Part shown: piece after piece, positions 1-8,139 of the stretch
How positions within the stretch are numbered: position 1 is the stretch's first letter
How the letters are laid out: the number at the start of each line of letters is the position of its first letter
From: CAYLJJ01 sp964384025
Lineage (GTDB): Bacteria > Myxococcota_A > Bradymonadia > UBA7976 > UBA1532
DNA: 64,000 nucleotides
Direction of reading: 5' to 3'
Assembly: GCA_964384025.1 (NCBI GenBank)
Contig: CAYLJJ010000007.1
Location: 54,116 to 118,115, forward strand
Position numbers and translations under genes: made by a program
The notes under the pieces: model-generated
The model's database searches: none
What the model was told of the DNA's origin: nothing
What the model saw: the letters and a program-made list of their open reading frames with translations, nothing else

Positions 1-2
1 AA

Positions 3-146
3 GAACTTAATCGGCAGCGAATCGCACAACCGACAGCGGAAACTCAAGCTCTGGCTCTAGAATCTTATGAGCAGGTCAACGATGGTGACCGATCACCTCA
101 GCGAGGAGGCTCCGAGGGCCTCGACGCAGCAGAGCCGCAGCGCTGA
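3..146 (+). CDS. Possible C-terminal end of an upstream gene (partial)
   Basis: One forward frame is open from the window edge to a TGA at 144-146 and encodes a polar stretch of about 47 residues. If real it would be the tail of a gene starting outside the window, convergent with the metal permease on the other strand and overlapping its last ~70 bases. No motif is recognisable, and such a short open frame can occur by chance. The other forward frames stop earlier, one at 58-60. Confidence 0.22.
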   Translation, partial: ELNRQRIAQPTAETQALALESYEQVNDGDRSPQRGGSEGLDAAEPQR

Positions 147-1926
147 CCAGAGCCAAAGCTCCCAGAGAGATCCAGTGTAAGGCGCTATAGCCCTCCTCAT
201 GCTCTAAAACTACAGGGGTGATCGAGGGCATAAAGAGATCGATGCTCCAGCCTAAGAGCAGAGCCATGCCCGCCACGGCGAAGCCAAAGCTGAAAGCAAA
301 GCGGCGACCGTGGAGGCGAGAGAGGACACCAAAGGTGCTCAGATTGGTGGCTGGTCCGGTGAGTAGAAAGGCGATCGCGGCCCCCGCTGAGAGCCCCTTC
401 TGCATCAGGATTGCTACCATCGGAGTCGCCCCCGAAGCGCAGACATAGACCGGCAGCCCCAATAGGGCCATAAGAGGCACCGCCAGGAACCTGGAGAGGC
501 CCCCAAGCCAAGTTGGATCCATCAAAGGATCCATCAGCGCAGCCAAGAGGAGCCCCACGAGGATCCAAGGGAGAATATGTTCCGCCAGCTCCAGTAAGCC
601 GTATCGAAGCCCCTCCTTAAGACGCTGAAGCAAGGTGAGACTTGAGACCTCCTCTGAGAGCTGTGCTCCCTCTTTAGAAGGCAGCAGATGCTGAAGGAGC
701 AGGGCCACAGAGAGCGCGATAAACAGAGCACTGAACAGCCTGATCAGGGTCATCTCTCCACCCAAAAGAGGCCAAGAGAGGAAGAGGGCGTCTAGGCCCA
801 ACTCAGGAGTAGCGATCAGGAAAGCCAGAGCAGCGGAGACAGGAACCCCTGCCTTGATCAGAGCCTCATAGAGGGGCAGGACGCCGCAGGAGCAGATCGG
901 CAGCGGTAGACCAAAGAGGACTCCCCGCCCCGCCTGGATCAGGGGGGTCCCTTTGGAGAGCCAGCGTTTAGAGAAACCAAAGGCGCGTAGGAGTCCCGCC
1001 GCCAGGAAGGCCAACATCAGGGCCGGAGCGCTCTCCAGGCTCAGGTGTAGAAAGAGCGCGGCGGCTCCCCCATGCGCTTCTGCACCTCCATGCCCTCCAT
1101 GCGCTCCTCCGTGATCCTGAAAGATGCCTAAGAGCAGCAGAGTTCCTACCCCCAGGATCGCTCCAACTCCTCCCCAGCGGTGGTAGGGCCGAGGTGGCTC
1201 GCAAGGGCAGTGGGCACAGCTCTCCATGATGCTCTCTGCCTCCAGGTGCGGGACCTCTTCCCCGTGCTGATGCTCCTCCTCTTTTTGGCAACATCCATGC
1301 TCATGATGACAGCTCTCTGGCTCAGTCTCGATATCCTCTTCACAGGGGATCTCAGGACCATGGGCATGAAGGAGGACATGCAGGATCGCCCCAGCGACCA
1401 TCGCCTGTATCAGCCCTGAGACCTGAGGAGAAGCCAACTCAAAGGCGGCCTCGCCCAAGCCAAAGCCCAAGATCGTGGCCCCCGCGATAAGCATGATGAC
1501 CCCCAAAGCCGCCCCTCGACCCATCCGAGGGCGTAGGACCCACCAGATGAGGATCCCCACCGGGATCCGGTGGATAATCACCCCAAGGGCCAAGCCACCC
1601 CCCTGAACCAAACCCACACCATCCATCATGGCGTGAAGAGCCAGCCCTGAGAAGGCCAAGAGGAGGAAGCGGCCGTGGAGCGTGGCTTGATAGCGCTCCA
1701 AGAGGAAAGGCAAAATCAGGCCCGAGAGCAGAGCCAACAGGGCCAGAGGCCCCGACATCTCCAGAGTGTGTGGTAGGCTAAAGAGGAGTACGAGGCCCCC
1801 GATGGCAGTGAGCACATAGCCATCCATCAGCTCAACACCAGCATGAGAATGACGCCCAAGCTGAGCCAGGAGGGGACCTAAAGCAAGGGCAATAACGCTG
1901 AGACTGAGATAGATCATGGCTCCCAT
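76..1926 (-). CDS. His/Cys-rich metal permease, SO_0444/ArsP (DUF318) type
   Basis: Polytopic inner-membrane protein of 616 residues, probably a metal or metalloid exporter. The N-terminal membrane half (about 1-190) carries ZIP-like features: HAMMDGVG near 98 and HRIPVG near 119. A cytosol-sized loop at about 187-242 is packed with His, Cys and Glu (CHHEHGCC, HQHGEE, CAHCPCE), and a second His/Gly-rich stretch sits near 271-286. The C-terminal half (255-600) is a DUF318/ArsP_1 permease with the hallmark PLPICSCGVLPLYEAL around 341-354. This architecture fits SO_0444-type Cu/Zn efflux transporters. The first ATG is at 1926. A second ATG at 1917 forms an ATGA overlap with the stop of the upstream metal-binding protein, so translational coupling is likely. 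Substrate (Cu, Zn or arsenical) is not determined by sequence. Confidence 0.85.
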   Translation of the reverse strand: MGAMIYLSLSVIALALGPLLAQLGRHSHAGVELMDGYVLTAIGGLVLLFSLPHTLEMSGPLALLALLSGLILPFLLERYQATLHGRFLLLAFSGLALHAMMDGVGLVQGGGLALGVIIHRIPVGILIWWVLRPRMGRGAALGVIMLIAGATILGFGLGEAAFELASPQVSGLIQAMVAGAILHVLLHAHGPEIPCEEDIETEPESCHHEHGCCQKEEEHQHGEEVPHLEAESIMESCAHCPCEPPRPYHRWGGVGAILGVGTLLLLGIFQDHGGAHGGHGGAEAHGGAAALFLHLSLESAPALMLAFLAAGLLRAFGFSKRWLSKGTPLIQAGRGVLFGLPLPICSCGVLPLYEALIKAGVPVSAALAFLIATPELGLDALFLSWPLLGGEMTLIRLFSALFIALSVALLLQHLLPSKEGAQLSEEVSSLTLLQRLKEGLRYGLLELAEHILPWILVGLLLAALMDPLMDPTWLGGLSRFLAVPLMALLGLPVYVCASGATPMVAILMQKGLSAGAAIAFLLTGPATNLSTFGVLSRLHGRRFAFSFGFAVAGMALLLGWSIDLFMPSITPVVLEHEEGYSALHWISLGALALVSAAALLRRGPRSLLAEVIGHHR

Positions 1927-4238
1927 CCGGGCCAGCGAAGAGTAAAGATCAACACCCGCCCTCGATCATCCTGATGTGCAGGCTCACCGACAAAGAGTCG
2001 ATAGCCCTCTCCAAAGTCAGGGACCGCTGCTACGGCCCAACCAAAGGATGAACCTTCCCCTTCTAAGGTCTCGATTTGGCCCTCAAAATCGATGATGGAG
2101 ACGCTGCCCATCTCTCGTGCTCCCACCATCAACAGCTCTCGCCCCTCAGGAGCCCACAAAGTAGCGAGGCTGTTGCCCTGAGCTGCTCCCTGGAATTGGG
2201 CGCTGTAGTGCCCGACGCTCTCTCCATCCACGCTCAAGACCAGGACCCCCCCAGCGCCTCCAAAGGCTCCTGGAGCACCCACGATAAAATTCAACATTGA
2301 ACCGGAGAGGAACTGCCCCCAGACCAGAGCCTCACCAAAGCTGCTCTGATCCTCCCAAGGGCTGTTGAGCTGTCCGACGATCTCTTCGCTCTGACCATCA
2401 AGCAGAAGAAGGCTCCGCCGCCCCTCTGGAAGGTTGACGCTGATAAAGCCTTCAGAGAAACCGTCTCCATTGAGATCAGGGGCTGCAAAGAGCCGCTGCC
2501 CGAGCCGCTCTCCCTCCTCCTGCCCTGAGAGATCAAAGCTGAGATCTCCGCTCTCAAAGTGGTAGCCCAGAGCCCGCCCAAGCTCCTCTCTCCTCCCCCT
2601 GCCTCGTAAGGGCTCAGAGGCCAGGAGGAGGAGACTCTCTGGGGTAAAGAGGAGGGCTATGGCGCTGCCCAGCCCCGCTCTTCGGTTAGCCTGTAGAGCA
2701 TAGAGGCGACGGCCCAGGGCATCAAAGACCTCGATCCACCCTTCTCCCTGCTCTGAGCTGGGTCGATTGGGAGAACCCACCAGCAGCTCAAGCCTGCCAT
2801 CTCCATCCAGATCTCCAGCGCTTAAGGCGCTTCCCAAATGTCCTGGAGCTTGATGTCGCCAGATGATCTGACCATCAGCCCCACTCAGGGCTTGAACCTC
2901 TCCCTCGAAGTTTCCTGGCGCACCCGCTACCACATCGGGGATCTCATCTTGATTCCAATCCCCCACGACCATCAGCTGCTCTCCCAGACGAGCACCGAGA
3001 GCGCCCGGTAGAGACTCCGCTAAAAGGGCGATACAGAGCTGCTCTAGACCCTCATCGATACGACCATCACAGTCATCATCCAGGCCGTTACAGCGCTCCT
3101 CTGGAGGCGAACCACAGCCTCCACAGTGATTGCTGACCCCCTCATCAATGAGGCCATCACAGTCATCATCTTCGCCGTTACAGATCTCCTCCTCCGGCTC
3201 AGAGGCGACACAGATACGTTCTGCATTGATGCATCGCCACACTCCCTCTCTACAGCGTCCAGGGCGATGCGCCTCACAAGCTTCCCCCTGTTCTGGAAAG
3301 TGTTCATCGACCTCACCATCACAATCATCATCCAGACCGTTACAGATCTCCTCCTCTGCTGAGTATCCTTCACAGATCCAGAAGCCCTCTCGGCAGTCCA
3401 AGAAGCCCTGAGCACAGCGCCCGAGGAGGCCCACTTCACAGGGCCACCCCTGTTCAGATAACTCCTCATCGATCTCTCCATCGCAGTCATCATCTTCGCC
3501 GTTGCAGATCTCCTCCTCTGCGGCTCTTGGCTCACAGAGTAAGTCGCCCTCTTCACAGCGGAGCAGCCCCGTTCCACAGATCCCAGGTCGATTGGCCTCA
3601 CAAGCTTCACCCTCCTCCAGGGTCTCTTCATCGATCTGACCATCACAGTCATCGTCGAGGCTGTTGCAGCGCTCCTCCTCAGGCTCCGCTGGGAAGCAAA
3701 GGAATTGTCCTCCCTCACAGCGCCGCTTCCCAGCTTGGCAAAACCCCTCCGCTTCTGCCTGACAGGGCTCCTCAGGCTGCTCCTCATCGACGCGGCCATC
3801 ACAGTCATCATCTTCGCCATTGCAAAGCTCCTCCTCGGGGAGCGGGCCCAAGCAATCCCAACGCCCCGCTAGGCAGCTCAGGTTGCCTGAAGCACAGCGC
3901 CCTGTAAGCCCAGTCTGACAGGGCTCCTCCTCTTTAGAGAGCTGTTCGTCGATCTCTCCATCGCAATCGTTATCTACCCCATCACAGCGCTCCTCTGCCT
4001 CTGGGTTTCGCGTGGGATCTCGATCATCACAATCTTGAGGAGCTGGATAACCATCCCCATCTCTGTCCTCTTCTCCTGGCGGCGCTCCATCTCGATCGAG
4101 GGGGATTACTGCGTCGCGGAGATTTTCTGCGTCAACGCGGAGAGCTTGGTCGCTCCCAAGGTAATCTAAGTTCTGTCGCTCACAGGAGAGCGCGTGGCTG
4201 AGTAGGGCACTGAGCAGGAGATAGGTTCCAAATTTCAT
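1914..4238 (-). CDS. MopE-like Cys-rich metal-binding surface lipoprotein with FG-GAP propeller
   Basis: Secreted lipoprotein of about 774 residues. The start at 4238 is chosen over an upstream in-frame ATG at 4289 because it has a GGAGG box 4 bases upstream and opens a signal peptide ending in the lipobox SHALSC. After a D-rich segment (DGDGYPAPQDCDDRDP), seven repeats of the type CNGxDDDCDGxIDE lie within roughly residues 70-400, separated by Cys-containing inserts. This is the MopE 'putative metal-binding' motif, linked to copper in methanotroph MopE. The second half (about 410-770) has FG-GAP/integrin-type blade motifs such as GDWNQDEIPDVVAGAPG and GDLDGDGRLELLVGSPN. The stop overlaps the start of the metal permease gene, suggesting a metal capture and export cassette. 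It is divergent from the APH-fold gene, with 44 bases between starts. Confidence 0.82.
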   Translation of the reverse strand: MKFGTYLLLSALLSHALSCERQNLDYLGSDQALRVDAENLRDAVIPLDRDGAPPGEEDRDGDGYPAPQDCDDRDPTRNPEAEERCDGVDNDCDGEIDEQLSKEEEPCQTGLTGRCASGNLSCLAGRWDCLGPLPEEELCNGEDDDCDGRVDEEQPEEPCQAEAEGFCQAGKRRCEGGQFLCFPAEPEEERCNSLDDDCDGQIDEETLEEGEACEANRPGICGTGLLRCEEGDLLCEPRAAEEEICNGEDDDCDGEIDEELSEQGWPCEVGLLGRCAQGFLDCREGFWICEGYSAEEEICNGLDDDCDGEVDEHFPEQGEACEAHRPGRCREGVWRCINAERICVASEPEEEICNGEDDDCDGLIDEGVSNHCGGCGSPPEERCNGLDDDCDGRIDEGLEQLCIALLAESLPGALGARLGEQLMVVGDWNQDEIPDVVAGAPGNFEGEVQALSGADGQIIWRHQAPGHLGSALSAGDLDGDGRLELLVGSPNRPSSEQGEGWIEVFDALGRRLYALQANRRAGLGSAIALLFTPESLLLLASEPLRGRGRREELGRALGYHFESGDLSFDLSGQEEGERLGQRLFAAPDLNGDGFSEGFISVNLPEGRRSLLLLDGQSEEIVGQLNSPWEDQSSFGEALVWGQFLSGSMLNFIVGAPGAFGGAGGVLVLSVDGESVGHYSAQFQGAAQGNSLATLWAPEGRELLMVGAREMGSVSIIDFEGQIETLEGEGSSFGWAVAAVPDFGEGYRLFVGEPAHQDDRGRVLIFTLRWPGWEP

Positions 4239-4282
4239 CACACCTCCAGAGGCTGCTTTGATCTGCTCTCTGAGCCTATAGA

Positions 4283-5332
4283 ATGGCAAGCAGCTTTCTG
4301 AAGATTGAGGCGCACAGCTTGAAACGGTTATTAAAATCCTACCCTATCGGACGAGTGCGCTCCTTTGAGCCCGTCCAATCTGGGCTGATTCATCAAAGTT
4401 ATTTTGTCGAGGCCAAGGGGGGACATTTTGTCTTTCAGCGTCTCCACCCCCGGCTCTCCAGTTTGGAGCTGATGGCGGACTACGAGGTGGTCACTCAGCA
4501 CCTAAAGGCTCAGAGAGTTCAAGCTCCAGAGCTGATCTACACTCGAGAAGGTCAAACCTCTGTTGAGCAGGATGGAGCGCGCTGGCGTCTGATCACTCGC
4601 CTAAAAGGGGAGACTCTGCTGCGACCACGCTCCTCGGCAGATGTAGAGCAGGCGGCCCGAGCCCTAGGACGCTTTCACCGCGCGATGGCTGAACTGGACT
4701 ATCGCTTTTGCTCTGCACATCCCCTACACGACACAGAGTTTCACCTTAACGCTCTGTTGGAGGCGGCGGAGAGCCCGGTTCATCAGGAGCTGAGCGGGAA
4801 ACTTGAACGGGTGATCATGGCGCTCTCCTCTCAGATCGGAAAGCTCCTGCTCCCCTCTCTGCCTCAATGGGTCGTCCATGGAGATCCCAAGTTCTCCAAT
4901 CTGCTTTTTGAGAAAGAGAGAGCGGTGGCTCTGATCGATCTGGACACCTGCAATCGAGACAGCATCCTTGTAGATCTGGGAGACGCGATCCGCTCCTGGT
5001 GTACTGAGAGCAGCGGCGATCTCCACAGCGAGTTGAACCTGGAACATTTTCGAGCCCTTTTGGTCGGCTACCGCGAGGAGGGTCCCAAGCTCAGCAAGGA
5101 GGAGCTACGACACCTCACTGACGCTGGGCTGCTTATCACCCTAGAGCTGACCGTTCGCTTCCTTACCGATGCCATGGAGGAGAGCTACTTCGCTTGGGAT
5201 CCACAGCGCTACCCTGACAGCCGTTCACACAACCTCGCTCGCGCTGAGGGGATGCTGCAGCTCTCCAGGAGCATAAAGGCGCAGCGTTGGGAGATGCAGA
5301 ACTTGGTGCGTAGCGAGATCTGCTCCGCCTGA
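4283..5332 (+). CDS. APH-fold phosphotransferase (aminoglycoside phosphotransferase family)
   Basis: Soluble kinase-fold protein of 349 residues. The catalytic loop HGDPKFSN is at 199-206 and the metal-binding LIDLDT at 217-222, matching the APH/choline kinase family (PF01636); GLIHQSYFVE near 34-43 fits the N-lobe nucleotide loop. Overall composition resembles the sugar-1-kinase or homoserine-kinase-like branch (NahK-type) more than antibiotic-resistance kinases, but the substrate cannot be read from sequence. It is followed by two glycosyltransferases on the same strand, so a role in activating a sugar or lipid-linked precursor is possible but unproven. Confidence 0.78.
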   Translation: MASSFLKIEAHSLKRLLKSYPIGRVRSFEPVQSGLIHQSYFVEAKGGHFVFQRLHPRLSSLELMADYEVVTQHLKAQRVQAPELIYTREGQTSVEQDGARWRLITRLKGETLLRPRSSADVEQAARALGRFHRAMAELDYRFCSAHPLHDTEFHLNALLEAAESPVHQELSGKLERVIMALSSQIGKLLLPSLPQWVVHGDPKFSNLLFEKERAVALIDLDTCNRDSILVDLGDAIRSWCTESSGDLHSELNLEHFRALLVGYREEGPKLSKEELRHLTDAGLLITLELTVRFLTDAMEESYFAWDPQRYPDSRSHNLARAEGMLQLSRSIKAQRWEMQNLVRSEICSA

Positions 5333-5397
5333 GAGCTTGCGGAGCAAGGCTCACAGCGGTTGAAATAGCGGTTGAAACTTCAGCCCAACAGAGGCCT

Positions 5398-7101
5398 ATG
5401 CGAAGACCCCTCATCACCCTCTCTCTTGAGGGCTTGCTTCTCCTCCTCCTCGGTGCCTTGGGCCTCTGGCTGCGCTGGGCTGCGTTGAGTGCTGATGGCT
5501 TCCACAATGAGGATGTCGCGGGCATCACCTTTAACGCAGATCTGCTCAGGCAGGGGCTCCTGCCCTATCTCCATAACCTGGAGTGGAAGGCGCCTGGCTC
5601 CTTCTTCCTCTCCTGGGGGGCTTGGGAGATCTTTGGACGCTCTCTCCTGGTCTTACAGCGCCTCGCTGCTTTCTGGGCCATCCTGGCCGCCTGGGGGATC
5701 TACCTTGGGGCGCGGATGCTCTATAACCGCAAGAGCGGCTTAGCAGCGGCCCTCCTCTACATCTTGTTGTCTCCCATCACCGACAGCATCGATATCAACT
5801 ATGGGGCTTGGATGATCGGCCCCTATATCTGGTCCACGGTGGCCTTTATCCAGGGAGAGCGCTCAGGTCAGCGGCGTTGGACCTTAGCCTCTGGAATCAT
5901 CTTGGCCTTGGCAGGGCTGATGAAGCGTCAGGCGGCGCTGATCTTCCCTCTCTTTCTGCTCTTGATTCTCCTGCGACCCTGGTTAGAGCGCCCCGAAGGT
6001 TGGCAAAAGGCACCCCGTAGAGGAAGCTTGCTCGCTCTCTTTGGGGGCCTAAGCTTGGGCTTCGCTCCTATCCTGCTCTTCTATCTCTGGCGGGGGGGGC
6101 TTTGGGAGTTTATCTCCAACTACTTCCTCTCTCAGGGAGGCTGGCACTATCTCAAGGGGACTCTCAGCCTGACCGAGCAGCTCAAACGCCTGGGGGATGG
6201 CTTTCAGGGGATCGCAGTCTATCTGGCCCTGCCCAGCCTCTGGGCGGTAATGAGCATGGTGGGAGCACAGCGTGAGGGACCACGTCTGAGCCTACGGGGG
6301 CTCCTGCTGGGGGGGCATGTCTGGTTGAGCTTCGCAGGCGCGGCGCTGGGAATGCGCTTCTTTAAGGGCTACTATCTCCAGCTCCTCCCCGCCTTAGTCT
6401 GGCTCGCCGCTCACCCCGAAGGCCCCCTCCTGCGTTGGTTCCAGCGTGAGCATTGGAGGCGTGGGCGCTCGCTCTTGGGAAACCTGGCGCTCTTGACCTG
6501 CTTTATCGGCGTGAGCATCCCCGCTGGAATCCAAGATATGAAGGAGCTGAACAGCATCCGTAAGATGCGTAAGCGGCCCCGCGATCAAGCTGCTCAATAT
6601 CTGGGACGGGTGCTCAAGAAGAACACAGATCGGGGAGATGAGTTGTGGGTCTGGGGGCGTTGGGCTTGGCCGGTCTATTACCATGCTGAGATGCAGTCCC
6701 CGACCCCCTACTACAAGGTTTTGGGGCTGATCACGACCACCCTTAACAACACTTGGAAGCGCTCAGGGGAGCCAACCCGCTTTGTTCGTCGTGCCTTCTG
6801 GGAGGAGCTGATTGAGCAACTGGAGAGCTGGAGCCCCGCTTTTATCGTCACCTCTCGCAACGAGGACTATCAAGAATTTACGGAGTTTAAGCAGCTCCTA
6901 AAGACCCAATATCGTCGTGTCCCTCAAGCTCATAGCCGTAGATTTGAGCTGTTTCGACATCGGGATCACCCCCTCAAGGATCCCCCTCGGGTCAACAGTT
7001 CGAAGAAGATTAAGAAGCGCAAGAAGCCGACAAAAGTAAAAAAGAAACGCAAAAAACCGATAAAAGCTCAGAAGAGGTCCAAAAAAACTAAAAAGAGGTA
7101 G
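5398..7101 (+). CDS. GT39-type (PMT_2) membrane glycosyltransferase with Lys-rich tail
   Basis: Integral membrane protein of 567 residues. The first loop after TM1 contains FHNEDVAGITFNADLLRQG and then YLHNLEWKAPG, matching the acidic first loop of dolichyl/undecaprenyl-phosphate-sugar dependent glycosyltransferases (GT39/GT83). About ten hydrophobic segments follow, then a soluble C-terminal region. These enzymes move a sugar from a polyprenyl-phosphate donor on the periplasmic side. The next gene is a GT2 polyprenyl-phosphate glycosyltransferase of the kind that makes such a donor, a sensible donor/acceptor pairing. The last ~38 residues are almost only Lys, Arg, Pro and Thr (KKIKKRKKPTKVKKKRKK and similar), an unusual highly basic tail. 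Start at ATG 5398; no strong ribosome-binding site is obvious. Confidence 0.8.
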   Translation: MRRPLITLSLEGLLLLLLGALGLWLRWAALSADGFHNEDVAGITFNADLLRQGLLPYLHNLEWKAPGSFFLSWGAWEIFGRSLLVLQRLAAFWAILAAWGIYLGARMLYNRKSGLAAALLYILLSPITDSIDINYGAWMIGPYIWSTVAFIQGERSGQRRWTLASGIILALAGLMKRQAALIFPLFLLLILLRPWLERPEGWQKAPRRGSLLALFGGLSLGFAPILLFYLWRGGLWEFISNYFLSQGGWHYLKGTLSLTEQLKRLGDGFQGIAVYLALPSLWAVMSMVGAQREGPRLSLRGLLLGGHVWLSFAGAALGMRFFKGYYLQLLPALVWLAAHPEGPLLRWFQREHWRRGRSLLGNLALLTCFIGVSIPAGIQDMKELNSIRKMRKRPRDQAAQYLGRVLKKNTDRGDELWVWGRWAWPVYYHAEMQSPTPYYKVLGLITTTLNNTWKRSGEPTRFVRRAFWEELIEQLESWSPAFIVTSRNEDYQEFTEFKQLLKTQYRRVPQAHSRRFELFRHRDHPLKDPPRVNSSKKIKKRKKPTKVKKKRKKPIKAQKRSKKTKKR

Positions 7102-7188
7102 ACACCTCTTCAACATCTACTGCCAGATGGATCGTTTGCTATATCTCTTGATCTCTATATAAAGAACAAAAGGAAAGGGGAACATGCC

Positions 7189-8139
7189 ATGAGTGACTTG
7201 GAGATTTCCGTAGTTATCCCCCTGTTAAATGAGGAGGGGAGCTTAAAGCAGCTCCACGCTCAGCTCACGGAGGTGCTCTCGGGGCTGGGGTGCTCCTACG
7301 AGATCCTCTTCATCAATGATGGCAGCACCGACGGCAGCGCAGAGATCATCGATGCCTTAGCGGCTGAGGACCCTCATATAGGGCTGATTCACTTTCGCCG
7401 CAACTTTGGTAAGGCGGCGGGGCTGAACGCAGGCTTTAAGATGGCGCGGGGGAAGATCATCTTCACCATGGACGCCGATCTTCAGGACGATCCTGCTGAG
7501 ATCCCGCGTTTTTTGGAGGAGCTGGAGGAGGGCTATGATCTGGTCAGCGGCTGGAAGAAAAAGCGCCATGATCCTCTTGGCAAGACCCTGCCCTCTAAGC
7601 TCTTCAACTTCGTAGTTCGTCGCGCCTCTGGCCTTCAGCTGGATGACTTCAACTGTGGCTTCAAAGCCTATCGCGCCGAGACGGTTCAAGAGCTTAATCT
7701 CTACGGTGAGTTACACCGCTATGTCCCTGTCCTGGTTCACTGGCAGGGCTTCCGTGTGGGGCAGATGGCGGTCAAACACCACCCCCGGCGCTTTGGGAGT
7801 TCCAAATATGGGGTGGAGCGAATGGCCAAGGGCTTCTTTGATCTGCTCACGGTGCTGCTCAACACCCGCTACAACAGCCGACCCCTACATCTCTTTGGCT
7901 TCGTTGGCTTGATGATGTCGCTCTTGGGCGCAGGTATCCTCGGATATCTGTCCCTGCTCTGGGTGTTGGACTATGGCCCCATCGGCAATCGCCCGCTGCT
8001 CCTCTTTGGGCTCCTGCTGGTCCTCTTTGGCGGCCAGCTGATCAGCACTGGGCTCTTGGGAGAGCTGATCAACCGCAGCCAACAAGCGGATCGCCCAGTC
8101 TATTCTATCCGAGAGCAGCATAAGCCTGGAGAGAGCTGA
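7189..8139 (+). CDS. GT2 polyprenyl-phosphate glycosyltransferase (DPM1/GtrB/ArnC-like)
   Basis: Protein of 316 residues: a GT-A catalytic domain followed by two transmembrane helices. The nucleotide-binding start ISVVIPLLNEEGSL is at 6-19, the DXD-like motif MDADLQDDP at 94-102, the family signature DDFNCGFKAYR near 152-162, and RRFGSSKYG near 200-208. Hydrophobic helices at about 234-257 and 268-292 match the two-helix GtrB/ArnC type. Likely reaction: transfer of a sugar from a nucleotide sugar to undecaprenyl phosphate, giving the donor used by the GT39 enzyme upstream. A purine-rich AAAGGAAAGGGG precedes the ATG. Its stop overlaps the start of the following VWA gene (TGATG). Confidence 0.88.
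   Translation: MSDLEISVVIPLLNEEGSLKQLHAQLTEVLSGLGCSYEILFINDGSTDGSAEIIDALAAEDPHIGLIHFRRNFGKAAGLNAGFKMARGKIIFTMDADLQDDPAEIPRFLEELEEGYDLVSGWKKKRHDPLGKTLPSKLFNFVVRRASGLQLDDFNCGFKAYRAETVQELNLYGELHRYVPVLVHWQGFRVGQMAVKHHPRRFGSSKYGVERMAKGFFDLLTVLLNTRYNSRPLHLFGFVGLMMSLLGAGILGYLSLLWVLDYGPIGNRPLLLFGLLLVLFGGQLISTGLLGELINRSQQADRPVYSIREQHKPGES

Noticed and set aside
3044..3820. Long reverse frame of 258 codons inside the MopE-like gene
   Set aside because: Shifted-frame shadow of the DDDCDG repeats; rich in Met/Arg/Ser, no ribosome-binding site.
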